From Firmicutes bacterium UBA994 (GTDB taxonomy: Bacteria > Bacillota > UBA994), in NCBI GenBank assembly GCA_002292025.1, contig DBBC01000135.1, forward strand, positions 1 to 5,991: 5,991 bases of DNA, given 5' to 3'. This document shows, piece by piece, positions 1-5,839 of this stretch. Position 1 is the first letter of the stretch, and the number at the start of each line of letters is the position of its first letter. The notes below the pieces were generated by a model that had not been told where the DNA came from, made no database searches, and saw only the letters and a list, made by a program, of their open reading frames with translations. Both the position numbers and the translations under genes were made by a program.

Positions 1-23
1 AGGAAAAAATGTTTCAACAGCAT
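1..23 (-). CDS. Possible 5' end of a further gene, cut by the window edge
   Basis: An ATG at 23-21 opens a frame reading MLLKHFF followed by a Leu codon whose third base is outside the window. It is preceded, six bases upstream, by GGGAGGG (30-36), a strong Shine-Dalgarno candidate. It lies 29 bases after the stop of the SLC13-type permease on the same strand, the spacing expected for a following gene in an operon. The hydrophobic start would suit a membrane or secreted protein, but seven codons say nothing reliable about function. The call rests on the ribosome binding site and context alone. Confidence 0.35.
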
Positions 24-29
24 TTAGAA

Positions 30-36
30 CCCTCCC
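30..36 (-). promoter_or_regulatory. Shine-Dalgarno candidate for the edge gene
   Basis: On the minus strand GGGAGGG stands six bases before the ATG at 23-21. It lies in the short space downstream of the permease stop codon, where no other use for it is apparent. It is the main reason for proposing a gene running off the left edge. Confidence 0.4.
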
Positions 37-52
37 TTAAGCTTGCTTTTAT

Positions 53-1843
53 CTAGAAGTAAAACGCGTAAAACATAACGACCGCCACCACAATAAAAAT
101 TATAGTCATGCCGCTGCCGGCTTTAAGATAATCGCTGTTGCGATAACCCCCTGCCGTCATCAGTAAAGCGTTGACCTGATGGGTAGGCAGTACAAAAGAA
201 TTAAGGGCACAGACTGCGGCCAGCAGCACCAACGGTCGCGGGTCGAGTCCACTGAATAGAGCTATGTTGATCACCAGCGGCGTTAAAACCACGACTGCGC
301 CAACGTTAGAGATAAAGAGCGATAGCAAAGTAGCTAGGGCTGCGACGGCAACCAGCAAAAACAAAGAATGGCTGCCCCTAAATAGTTGCATAAAGATGTC
401 CGCCAGATAGGCCGCGGCGCCGGTTTGTTGCATCGCCACGCCCAGCGGAATCAACCCGGCCAGCAAAAAGATCACCCTCCACTCGACAGACCGATATGCT
501 TCCTCCATAGTGATTACCCGGAGCAAAACCATGGCAAGGGCGCCGGTCAAAAACGACAAAGCGATAGAAGCACCAGCAAAGGCCAAGAAGATAGCGCTGA
601 GAAATGATACTGCGGCACCAATAGTTTTCGACTGGTTCTTGTGTTGAGCGTCAAAAGAGGTAGTAACGACAAAATTAGGGTCACTTTTTAGTCCGCTAAT
701 GCGCTCCCACAGGCCGTGCACGATAAAAGTGTCGCCGGGGACGATCTGGTGGTCAGAAAAATCGCCTCTGAACTCCTCTCCCCTGCTGAACAGAATTACG
801 GGTTCAACCGCGTAGCGTTTGCGAAAACTATACTGGCGAATAGTCTGACCGAGTAGCTCTGACCGATGCGGCACAATGACCTCGGCAAACCCGGCCTGTT
901 CAGGATCATTTAAGGCAATGAAATGATGGTCCTTTTCCAGCCGCATCAGCTTGTAGTGGGCCGCAAACTTTAGCACCGCTTCTTCCCTGCCTAAAACCGC
1001 CAGCTCCTGCCCGGCTTGGAAATTAGCCTCCCTCCATGGTGCGTACTGCAATTCCCTGCCATGGGACACCCCGAGAATATGAAGATCGTAATCACCCCAA
1101 ATTCCGGATTGCTCTGTAGTTTTCCCAATAATTGGGCTGCTGGAGGGGATCGTGTAAAGCCAAATCTGGTTGGGTAAGTTTAACGCTGTGATCAGTTTTT
1201 CCTGCTCGGAAACAAACGGAAGTTGCCCGTCCCGTTTAGGCAAGATCCTAGGACCGAGGAAATAGAAATATGCAATGCCCGAAAACAACAGGGCCATCCC
1301 GACAGGAGCAACATCAAAAAGGCGGTAAGCAGCTAAATCTGCACCGCGCAGCAGGTCGTTGGCCACGATCAGTGAGCCTGAGCCGACCATGCTGATAGTT
1401 CCTCCCAAAATAGTAGCAAACCCAATCGGCATTACTAAGTCCGAAGCCGGTATTTTGCTCCGCTTAGACAGATTTTTGACGCCTGGAAGAAAAATGGCGG
1501 CTACACCGACATTCTGTACAAAGGCTGAGAGCAACCCCGCCATAAATGAAATTACAGGCACCAGTCGTGATCGGTTTGCCCCGACTTTGTCCAGCACCGA
1601 CTTTGAGTAGCGATCCATCAACCCCGTTTTAGCCGTGCCGTAACCGAGAATCATCACGGCAATAATGGTGATGACTGCGCTGCTGGAAAAGCCAGAAAAA
1701 GCATCTTGTGGTGATATTACGCCGCTCCAGCCGAGGGCTAATAGGCAAAGCAACGCGGCAACGTCAAGGCGAACAATCTCAAAAACTAGTAAAGCGATGG
1801 TGGCAAAGAAGATTATTAATGTTGTCGCAATTGCCTGATCCAT
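53..1843 (-). CDS. SLC13-type permease with two RCK_C (TrkA-C) domains
   Basis: This 596-residue integral membrane protein is probably a secondary transporter of the SLC13/DASS ion-transporter superfamily. Hydrophobic segments cover about residues 5-200 and 408-596, separated by a soluble insert. The insert (about 210-400) looks like two tandem RCK_C domains, about 219-300 and 319-395, the second with a clear LLGQTIRQ and a VPGDTFIVHG segment. The two halves carry equivalent re-entrant-loop motifs, QNVGVAAIFLP (110-120) and SNVGAVVVLTP (512-522), plus GGTISMVGSGSLIVAND (147-163) and PTHQVNALLM (553-562). Members of this superfamily move dicarboxylates, sulfate or related anions, often with Na+, and RCK_C domains may bind a regulatory ligand; the substrate here cannot be read from sequence. 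The ATG at 1843 has GGGGTGAG (1849-1856) just upstream. The gene follows the racemase after 82 bases and may have its own promoter. Length and architecture look intact. Confidence 0.88.
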   Translation of the reverse strand: MDQAIATTLIIFFATIALLVFEIVRLDVAALLCLLALGWSGVISPQDAFSGFSSSAVITIIAVMILGYGTAKTGLMDRYSKSVLDKVGANRSRLVPVISFMAGLLSAFVQNVGVAAIFLPGVKNLSKRSKIPASDLVMPIGFATILGGTISMVGSGSLIVANDLLRGADLAAYRLFDVAPVGMALLFSGIAYFYFLGPRILPKRDGQLPFVSEQEKLITALNLPNQIWLYTIPSSSPIIGKTTEQSGIWGDYDLHILGVSHGRELQYAPWREANFQAGQELAVLGREEAVLKFAAHYKLMRLEKDHHFIALNDPEQAGFAEVIVPHRSELLGQTIRQYSFRKRYAVEPVILFSRGEEFRGDFSDHQIVPGDTFIVHGLWERISGLKSDPNFVVTTSFDAQHKNQSKTIGAAVSFLSAIFLAFAGASIALSFLTGALAMVLLRVITMEEAYRSVEWRVIFLLAGLIPLGVAMQQTGAAAYLADIFMQLFRGSHSLFLLVAVAALATLLSLFISNVGAVVVLTPLVINIALFSGLDPRPLVLLAAVCALNSFVLPTHQVNALLMTAGGYRNSDYLKAGSGMTIIFIVVAVVMFYAFYF

Positions 1844-1884
1844 CGAATCTCACCCCTGTGTTGAACTGAACTGGCTTGCCGTTT

Positions 1885-1913
1885 ACTTTAACTTCATCTG
1901 CACAGCCACACAA
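1885..1913 (-). promoter_or_regulatory. Weak promoter-like pair upstream of the permease gene
   Basis: In the 82-base gap between the racemase stop and the permease start, the minus strand holds TTGTGT (1908-1913) and TAAAGT (1885-1890) separated by exactly 17 bases. The first matches three of six and the second four of six positions of the sigma-A consensus. The placement, about 40 bases before the start codon, is reasonable. The match is modest and could be chance. I see no hairpin with a T-tract in the gap, so read-through from the division cluster is equally possible. Confidence 0.25.
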
Positions 1914-1925
1914 TCTAATAGGCCA

Positions 1926-2630
1926 CTAGTCCTTTAACCCGAAACTGACCAACGCTTGCGCTAAGATTGACGTCGGGTCAATAATAGGCAACATTGTGGA
2001 GGGCGAGCCCGCCAGCAAGGGAAGTTCAGTGCAAGCGGCAATTATCCCCTCCGCCCCGGAGGAGAACAACCGCACACACAGCTCTTGGAAACGCCTGCAG
2101 TTATTCGCGTCCACAAACCCGGCCTTGACGCCGCTCGGCCCAAAAATGAGGTCATCGATAATCACCTGCTCCGGGGGGGAAGGAACCATCGGCACAAGCC
2201 CCACAGATGCCAAAGCGCTGTCGTACAGTCTCGTAGCGAGAGTGGCTTGTGTCGCAGCAATAGCCACTCTCGCGCCCGTGCCCAGACAATCTCTCGCGGC
2301 CTTTGCCGTTAGCTCGATCATATCCAGTACCGGGACTCCTTGTGCAGCTCGCCTGACCGCGGCAAGGTAGTAGTGCGCCGTGTTGCAGGGTATGCCGATG
2401 CACTCCGCACCCCCGCTTACCAACTTCGCGGCCCCTGCGCACAAAGCATAGGAGGGATCCATCCCCCCGTATAGTATGGCGGCGGTACGATCAGGAATGT
2501 GCGGATCAGACCAGATCAAGACCTGCAAGTGATCTTGATCTCTGGTGGCTGGAGTGTAGTTGAGCACCTTCTGGTAAAGGTCTATGGTAGCCTGTGGACC
2601 CATTCCGCCCAGAATGCCTAGGACACGCAC
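1926..2630 (-). CDS. Aspartate/glutamate racemase family protein
   Basis: The 234-residue product belongs to the cofactor-independent Asp/Glu racemase family, cytosolic enzymes that invert the alpha carbon with two cysteines. The diagnostic motifs are all present: the N-terminal GILGGMGPQAT (5-14 region), SDPHIPDRT (41-49), IPCNTAH with Cys82, and AACTELPL with Cys200, so both catalytic residues are there and the enzyme is probably active. The best-fitting subgroup is aspartate racemase (RacD/YgeA-like), but some relatives act on other amino acids, so the substrate is left open. The length is typical. The GTG start at 2630 is one base after the divIVA stop and lets the conserved MRVLGILGGMGP begin at residue 1. 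No good Shine-Dalgarno precedes it, which suggests translation coupled to divIVA. A role in supplying D-aspartate or D-glutamate to the wall is possible, but only from context. A perfect inverted repeat (2236-2273) lies inside the gene. Confidence 0.9.
   Translation of the reverse strand: MRVLGILGGMGPQATIDLYQKVLNYTPATRDQDHLQVLIWSDPHIPDRTAAILYGGMDPSYALCAGAAKLVSGGAECIGIPCNTAHYYLAAVRRAAQGVPVLDMIELTAKAARDCLGTGARVAIAATQATLATRLYDSALASVGLVPMVPSPPEQVIIDDLIFGPSGVKAGFVDANNCRRFQELCVRLFSSGAEGIIAACTELPLLAGSPSTMLPIIDPTSILAQALVSFGLKD
2236..2273. repeat. Perfect 12-base inverted repeat inside the racemase gene
   Basis: On the plus strand GCGAGAGTGGCT (2236-2247) is followed after 14 bases by its exact reverse complement AGCCACTCTCGC (2262-2273). 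The mRNA could form a 12-pair, GC-rich stem with a 14-base loop. No T-tract follows on either strand, so it is not an ordinary intrinsic terminator. On the coding strand the arms encode about residues 120-123 (ARVA) and 129-132 (ATLA) of the racemase. Confidence 0.7.
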
Positions 2631-2631
2631 G

Positions 2632-3093
2632 TTATTGGCTCAGTTTGTCCCAGTCGCTCGAGCTGATCATTTCTAGCTGCGCTTGCAGCAGGGCTCGCAA
2701 GCGTCCCCGAAAGATCTCCGCTTGTTTTTGTACTTCTTGGTACTCGCCTGCCATCTTGCGGGCCGTGGCAATGGCATCTTCCACTATCTTTTCCGCCCGA
2801 ACTTCGGCCTCCTTGACGAGCAGTTGGGCTTCCTTGCGCGCAGAATTCTTTACTTCTTCAGCCGTTTCTTGTGCGACAATGAGCGCGCCATGCAAAGTCT
2901 GCTCTAACTTGTAGTAGTGCGTTAGTTTGTCCTCTAGTTTGACAACTTGCTCACGCGTCGCGGACAGCTCACGCAGACTGCCTTCGTAGTCACGGGTGAC
3001 TTGGTCTAAGAAGTCGTCGACTTCCTCGGTGTGGTACCCTCTCATAGTGCGTTTGAATTCTTTCTTATTGATGTCCTGTGGCGTTAATGGCAT
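2632..3093 (-). CDS. divIVA: DivIVA, cell division and polar scaffold protein
   Basis: This 153-residue coiled-coil protein binds strongly curved membrane at septa and poles, where in Gram-positive bacteria it recruits division-site regulators, chromosome-anchoring or wall-synthesis factors. The N-terminal membrane-binding domain is clear: MPLTPQDINKKEF followed by RGYHTEEVDDFLDQV (18-32). Arg18, which contacts membrane in the B. subtilis protein, is kept, while the position of its inserting Phe17 is Met here. Residues about 33-145 are charged heptad-like coiled coil, including LIVAQETAEEVK (71-82) and RKEAQLLVKEAE (85-96), and the end SSSDWDKLSQ resembles the SDWD-like tail of close relatives. 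There is little extra C-terminal extension, so the length is near the short end for the family. The ATG at 3093 has a near-perfect AAAGGAGG (3101-3108), which overlaps the yggT stop codon. The racemase follows after one base. Confidence 0.95.
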   Translation of the reverse strand: MPLTPQDINKKEFKRTMRGYHTEEVDDFLDQVTRDYEGSLRELSATREQVVKLEDKLTHYYKLEQTLHGALIVAQETAEEVKNSARKEAQLLVKEAEVRAEKIVEDAIATARKMAGEYQEVQKQAEIFRGRLRALLQAQLEMISSSDWDKLSQ

Positions 3094-3106
3094 AGCTACT
3101 CCTCCT

Positions 3107-3358
3107 TTATAAATATCCTAGTAATTGCCTTAAAATGCTGGCTAGCAACAGCACCACAATGGGTGAGAGATCAAGGTGCATATTGCCTAAGCGCACTATA
3201 CCAAAAGCTCTGCGCACGGGTGCGAGTAAGGGCTCGGTCAGCGCAAAGACATAGCTTAGCGGGGGGCGACTGCTGTCCATTGGCATAAAAGAAGTGATCA
3301 TTCTAAGGAGCATTAGCCAAAAAAAGACTTCGTACGCGATAGAAAATACTTGCTGCAT
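3107..3358 (-). CDS. yggT: YggT/YlmG family small membrane protein
   Basis: The 83-residue product has two membrane segments (about 4-25 and 62-82) around a conserved loop. Family hallmarks are visible: RMITSFMP (19-26) after the first segment, LTEPLLAPVRRAFG (40-53) in the loop, and LDLSPIVVLLLASILRQLL (62-80) as the second segment. In Gram-positive bacteria this gene (ylmG) sits in the sepF-divIVA cluster, and plastid and cyanobacterial relatives affect nucleoid or organelle division; its molecular activity is not well defined. The ATG at 3358 has AAAAGGGG (3366-3373) seven bases upstream, within the end of sepF. Only one base separates it from the sepF stop, and 13 bases follow before divIVA, so it is translated as part of the cluster. 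Confidence 0.92.
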   Translation of the reverse strand: MQQVFSIAYEVFFWLMLLRMITSFMPMDSSRPPLSYVFALTEPLLAPVRRAFGIVRLGNMHLDLSPIVVLLLASILRQLLGYL

Positions 3359-3359
3359 G

Positions 3360-3812
3360 TTAGTTCCCCTTTTTCATACTGATACGTTTGCCAGGCACCT
3401 CTTCTTCATACACCTCACCTGTTATATTGTCAATCAGCACACTGGCCGGAGCCGAGAGGACAATCCACTCGCTGACCTTCTGTATTCTGCCGCCCGAGCC
3501 GTATGTTGCGCCGGAGATAAAGTCTAGCACGCGCTGGCGGCTCTTCTGCTCACACACGTCTAGGTTGAGGATGATGGGTCGTTTAGCTTTAACATGCTCT
3601 ATGAGGCTTGGCACGTCATCAAAGCTGCGCGGCTGAACCACTACCACGCGCAATTGCTGTCGCTTGCTGAGGTCGACTACCTCCTTCGGGCGACGATTAG
3701 GTATAACGCCTTGATCGTACGGATCAGCCTGTTCTTCGCGCAACTCCTCGTCCTCTTCGGTATCAAAGCCGAAGAAGTCTAGCATCCTTTTCCAGAGATT
3801 TTTACTTGCCAA
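3360..3812 (-). CDS. sepF: SepF, FtsZ membrane anchor and division protein
   Basis: SepF binds the C-terminus of FtsZ, bundles or arcs filaments and ties the Z-ring to the membrane. From the TTG at 3812 the protein is 150 residues and begins MASKNLWKRMLDFFGF, an amphipathic helix of the kind that inserts SepF into membrane. An acidic linker (DTEEDEELREEQ) follows, then the core domain from about residue 55: VVVVQPRSFDDVPSLIEHV, RPIILNLDV and RVLDFISGATYGSGGRIQKV (95-114), with the glycine-rich dimer/FtsZ-contact region. A charged tail of about 23 residues (DNITGEVYEEE onward) ends the protein. The TTG was chosen because the family normally starts directly with the amphipathic helix, and GGGGGA lies seven bases upstream. 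An in-frame ATG at 3827 and a GTG at 3854 (with AAGGA nearby) would add 5 or 14 residues. The start overlaps yggS by 11 bases, implying coupled translation. Confidence 0.93.
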   Translation of the reverse strand: MASKNLWKRMLDFFGFDTEEDEELREEQADPYDQGVIPNRRPKEVVDLSKRQQLRVVVVQPRSFDDVPSLIEHVKAKRPIILNLDVCEQKSRQRVLDFISGATYGSGGRIQKVSEWIVLSAPASVLIDNITGEVYEEEVPGKRISMKKGN

Positions 3813-4485
3813 CTCGCTTTCCCCCATTATCGCACAAATTCGAAAAAATGGCACTGCCGATCCTTAACATTGTTGCTCCCTCGTCTAAAGCGAGTTCATA
3901 GTCGGCGCTCATGCCCATCGACAGATGTATCATAGACATAGCGCCACCCGGCTCCCGCCTGAGTTGGTCAAACAATGACCGCACTTCCCGAAACACCCGC
4001 CGAATACTGGCGCGGTCATCGGTATTGGGTCCCATAGTCATTAGCCCCAGCACTTTGACTCCCGGCAGCGTATGAGTCAAGGAGAGAAAGCTAGCGACCT
4101 CATCCGGCGCAAAGCCTTGTTTGGTTTGCTCCATGGAGGCATTGACTTGCACTAAGCACGGAAAGTATGCGTTATCGCGCAGCGCTACGCGCCTCATCTC
4201 CTCCGCTAAGCGCACGCTAGACAAGGAATGATACAACTCAAAGCGACTTTTGGCCAGTCGTACTTTGTTAGTTTGCAGCCTTCCCACAAAATGCCAGCTC
4301 ACCGGCAGTGCCAGCGCATCCTGTTTCGCTACAGCCTCTTGTATCCGGTTCTCCCCAAAGTGCCTAAACCCTAAATCGTAAGCCAAGCGTATCTCTGGCG
4401 GTCCGACCTCTTTGCTGACCGCCACCACTGTCACGCCGGGGTAGCTCTGTATCTTTGCCAGCATCGAAGTCAAACGAAGGTTCAT
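3802..4485 (-). CDS. yggS: YggS/YlmE family PLP-binding homeostasis protein
   Basis: This 227-residue cytosolic protein has the alanine-racemase-like TIM barrel fold of the PLPBP/COG0325 family. It binds pyridoxal 5'-phosphate and buffers vitamin B6 and amino-acid pools rather than having an established enzymatic reaction. The PLP lysine is Lys25 in VVAVSKEV, followed by FGENRIQEA (43-51), WHFVGRLQTNK (64-74), LVQVNASMEQTKQGF, VLGLMTMGP, the phosphate-binding HLSMGMSADYELA and the terminal MLRIGSAIF. All expected landmarks are present, and the N-terminus is about ten residues shorter than in E. coli YggS. The ATG at 4485 overlaps the stop of the upstream gene as ATGA, with GGAAAGG (4494-4500) as ribosome site. 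In Gram-positive bacteria this gene (ylmE) commonly precedes sepF, as here. The last residues overlap the start of sepF. Confidence 0.95.
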   Translation of the reverse strand: MNLRLTSMLAKIQSYPGVTVVAVSKEVGPPEIRLAYDLGFRHFGENRIQEAVAKQDALALPVSWHFVGRLQTNKVRLAKSRFELYHSLSSVRLAEEMRRVALRDNAYFPCLVQVNASMEQTKQGFAPDEVASFLSLTHTLPGVKVLGLMTMGPNTDDRASIRRVFREVRSLFDQLRREPGGAMSMIHLSMGMSADYELALDEGATMLRIGSAIFSNLCDNGGKRVGK

Positions 4486-5729
4486 TGCCGACGCCTTTCC
4501 GCCACAAGTGCGCTAGGGTTAGTCACGACTAATTCGTCGACGTCAAGACCCGACACCACAGCTACGCTGCCGCGCCTTTGGCGCACCTGCACATTGCGCT
4601 CTTTGAGCTCTCCCTCCGCAGTTTGCACGTACACCATGTCCCCGGCTTCCCTGGTCAGTACGGCACGCATGGGTATCTCTGTAAGAGTTTCGCCCCGCGG
4701 CTGCACAGCGACGCGCACTACCCTAGCAATGAGCATCGACACCGGCGGGTCTGTCACGTGTAAGGCGACTAGCCCTCTCTCCCCATCATTTGTCGCCTGC
4801 GTCAACACGCTTCCCGCCATAGCTATACTGCCAAATACTACTTCCACCTCTCTCCCGAGCGTCACAGAACTCGCCGGAAGCAGCAAAACAGCACTCCGCG
4901 GATCAATAATGGAGTAAACTACCTGCCCTGCCTTGATGGTATCCATGTTTTTTAGCGCATTTGCGGTCCCGGTTACTTGGCGAAAAGTTGCCAGTGAAAG
5001 TGTGTGACTTGCATCCGCCCGCAACTCATCCTCCCGCCCGTCCAAAGCAAAGTTTAAAACGCCCGCCAAAGGTGTTGATACAGACAATATGGCCTGCTGA
5101 CGTTGGTTCTTAAGCTCTGCTAGGCGTGTAGCATGTTGCTGTTGTGACCCAACAGCGACAGTGTACTCCTCTCTCCTTGTGTGCGCTCTCTTATGCGCCA
5201 CCTCTAGTTCAGCGAACACCCGCACCGCTTGCCTGCTGTCACCCATCCTCAAGTAACCGGCGTAGCGCGTGGCAAAAGCTCTTACCGCGGCCTGCGCATC
5301 CGCTAATTGCGCACGCAAGTGGGCGATGGCTTCCGGCGACTGTGTCTGATTCGTCTCCATGCGTTCCGCCTCGTCCGCAAGCTGCTTGTCAATCGCCGCT
5401 AAGAGGTTTACATCCACGATTTCCAGCACAGTCTCCCCTGCGGATACACTTGCGCCATGCTCACGTAACTGATTGAGCACACCCATCCGCTCCGCCGCGA
5501 CTACCAGCTCATGCCGCAACACCACGGCCTGCCCGGCGAGGAGCGGCTCATTGGCCAAGACGACTCTTTCGAGACGTACTTCGGGGAACATCCTATGAGC
5601 GACAAAACGAGAGCAACTAAACAGCGCATATCCCAAACCGGCGAGGAGGAGCAGGAGCAGGAGGCGCCTTAGAGGCCGGAAGCGACGTTTCTTGCGCCTT
5701 GTAGGCGTATGACGGTCAGGCCCGTTCAA
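4482..5729 (-). CDS. Membrane-fusion (HlyD/RND-adaptor-like) protein, membrane anchored
   Basis: The 415-residue product has the layout of a membrane-fusion protein. A basic N-terminus (RRKKRRFRPLRR) precedes a leucine-rich membrane anchor (about 22-38). The first half of a barrel-sandwich/lipoyl-like domain follows, with MGVLNQLREHGASVSAGETVLEIVD split around residues 82-106. Next come an Ala/Glu/Gln-rich helical hairpin (about 109-212), the second barrel-sandwich half (about 213-276, STPLAGVLNFALDG and IKAGQVVYSIID), a beta-barrel (about 280-345) and a C-terminal membrane-proximal-like domain (IPMRAVLTREAGDMVYVQTAEG, 352-373, then VVSGLDVDELVVT). Adaptors of this type normally pair with an ABC or RND transporter, but none is in the window. 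Relatives are known to me next to yggS-sepF in clostridia, with unknown function. The TTG start at 5729 is fixed by AAAGGAGGTG (5738-5747); the nearby GTG frame stops at once. The stop overlaps yggS by four bases. Confidence 0.85.
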   Translation of the reverse strand: MNGPDRHTPTRRKKRRFRPLRRLLLLLLLAGLGYALFSCSRFVAHRMFPEVRLERVVLANEPLLAGQAVVLRHELVVAAERMGVLNQLREHGASVSAGETVLEIVDVNLLAAIDKQLADEAERMETNQTQSPEAIAHLRAQLADAQAAVRAFATRYAGYLRMGDSRQAVRVFAELEVAHKRAHTRREEYTVAVGSQQQHATRLAELKNQRQQAILSVSTPLAGVLNFALDGREDELRADASHTLSLATFRQVTGTANALKNMDTIKAGQVVYSIIDPRSAVLLLPASSVTLGREVEVVFGSIAMAGSVLTQATNDGERGLVALHVTDPPVSMLIARVVRVAVQPRGETLTEIPMRAVLTREAGDMVYVQTAEGELKERNVQVRQRRGSVAVVSGLDVDELVVTNPSALVAERRRQ

Positions 5730-5737
5730 ACTTCACG

Positions 5738-5747
5738 CACCTCCTTT
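5738..5747 (-). promoter_or_regulatory. Strong Shine-Dalgarno that fixes a TTG start
   Basis: The minus strand reads AAAGGAGGTG, close to a full anti-16S match, ending eight bases before the TTG at 5729. No in-frame ATG lies nearby, and the GTG inside the motif is in a frame that reaches a stop after four codons. The site therefore supports TTG as the start of the membrane-fusion gene, the head of the tightly packed cluster. Confidence 0.75.
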
Positions 5748-5839
5748 GCGGCCTCGCTCTAATTTATTTCTGGAAAAGTTGCTCTACTCCTGCTTGCGCG
5801 CAAAAGTTCGCGCTGACATGGAAAGGCCCCGAAAATGCC
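5748..5839. other. Gap between nrdR and the cluster, without a gene
   Basis: Apart from the ribosome site at 5738-5747, this gap holds no coding frame of note. It contains a GC-rich imperfect inverted repeat (5796-5813, GCGCG arms) and a short AAGGC/GCCTT pair just after the nrdR stop. Neither is followed by a T-tract, so neither is a clear terminator. An AT-rich patch near 5757-5775 (AAATAAATTAGA on the minus strand) could contain a -10 element, but I find no matching -35. The promoter of the division cluster is therefore unresolved. Confidence 0.5.

Noticed and set aside
905..927. Seven-base inverted repeat ATCATTT/AAATGAT inside the permease gene
   Set aside because: It is short and AT-rich, within coding sequence, and likely chance.
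1996..2370. Plus-strand open frame of 124 codons
   Set aside because: It lies wholly antisense to the racemase gene, whose motifs are complete; it has no ribosome site I can see and no recognisable domain.
2594..2914. Plus-strand open frame of 106 codons rich in Ser, Cys and Ala
   Set aside because: It is antisense to divIVA, and its composition is that expected opposite a Lys/Glu/Ala-rich coiled coil.
4594..4917. Plus-strand frames opposite the membrane-fusion gene, also 5144-5476
   Set aside because: They have no recognisable domains or start signals and sit opposite a gene with a clear domain layout.
5138..5156. Seven-base perfect inverted repeat GCTGTTG/CAACAGC inside the membrane-fusion gene
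   Set aside because: A repeat this short is expected several times by chance in a window of this size, and it falls in a Gln-codon run.
5640..5665. GGAGCA-like tandem repeat as a slippage or contingency locus
   Set aside because: It is simply the run of Leu codons of the membrane anchor; the repeat is short and imperfect, and the frame is intact.
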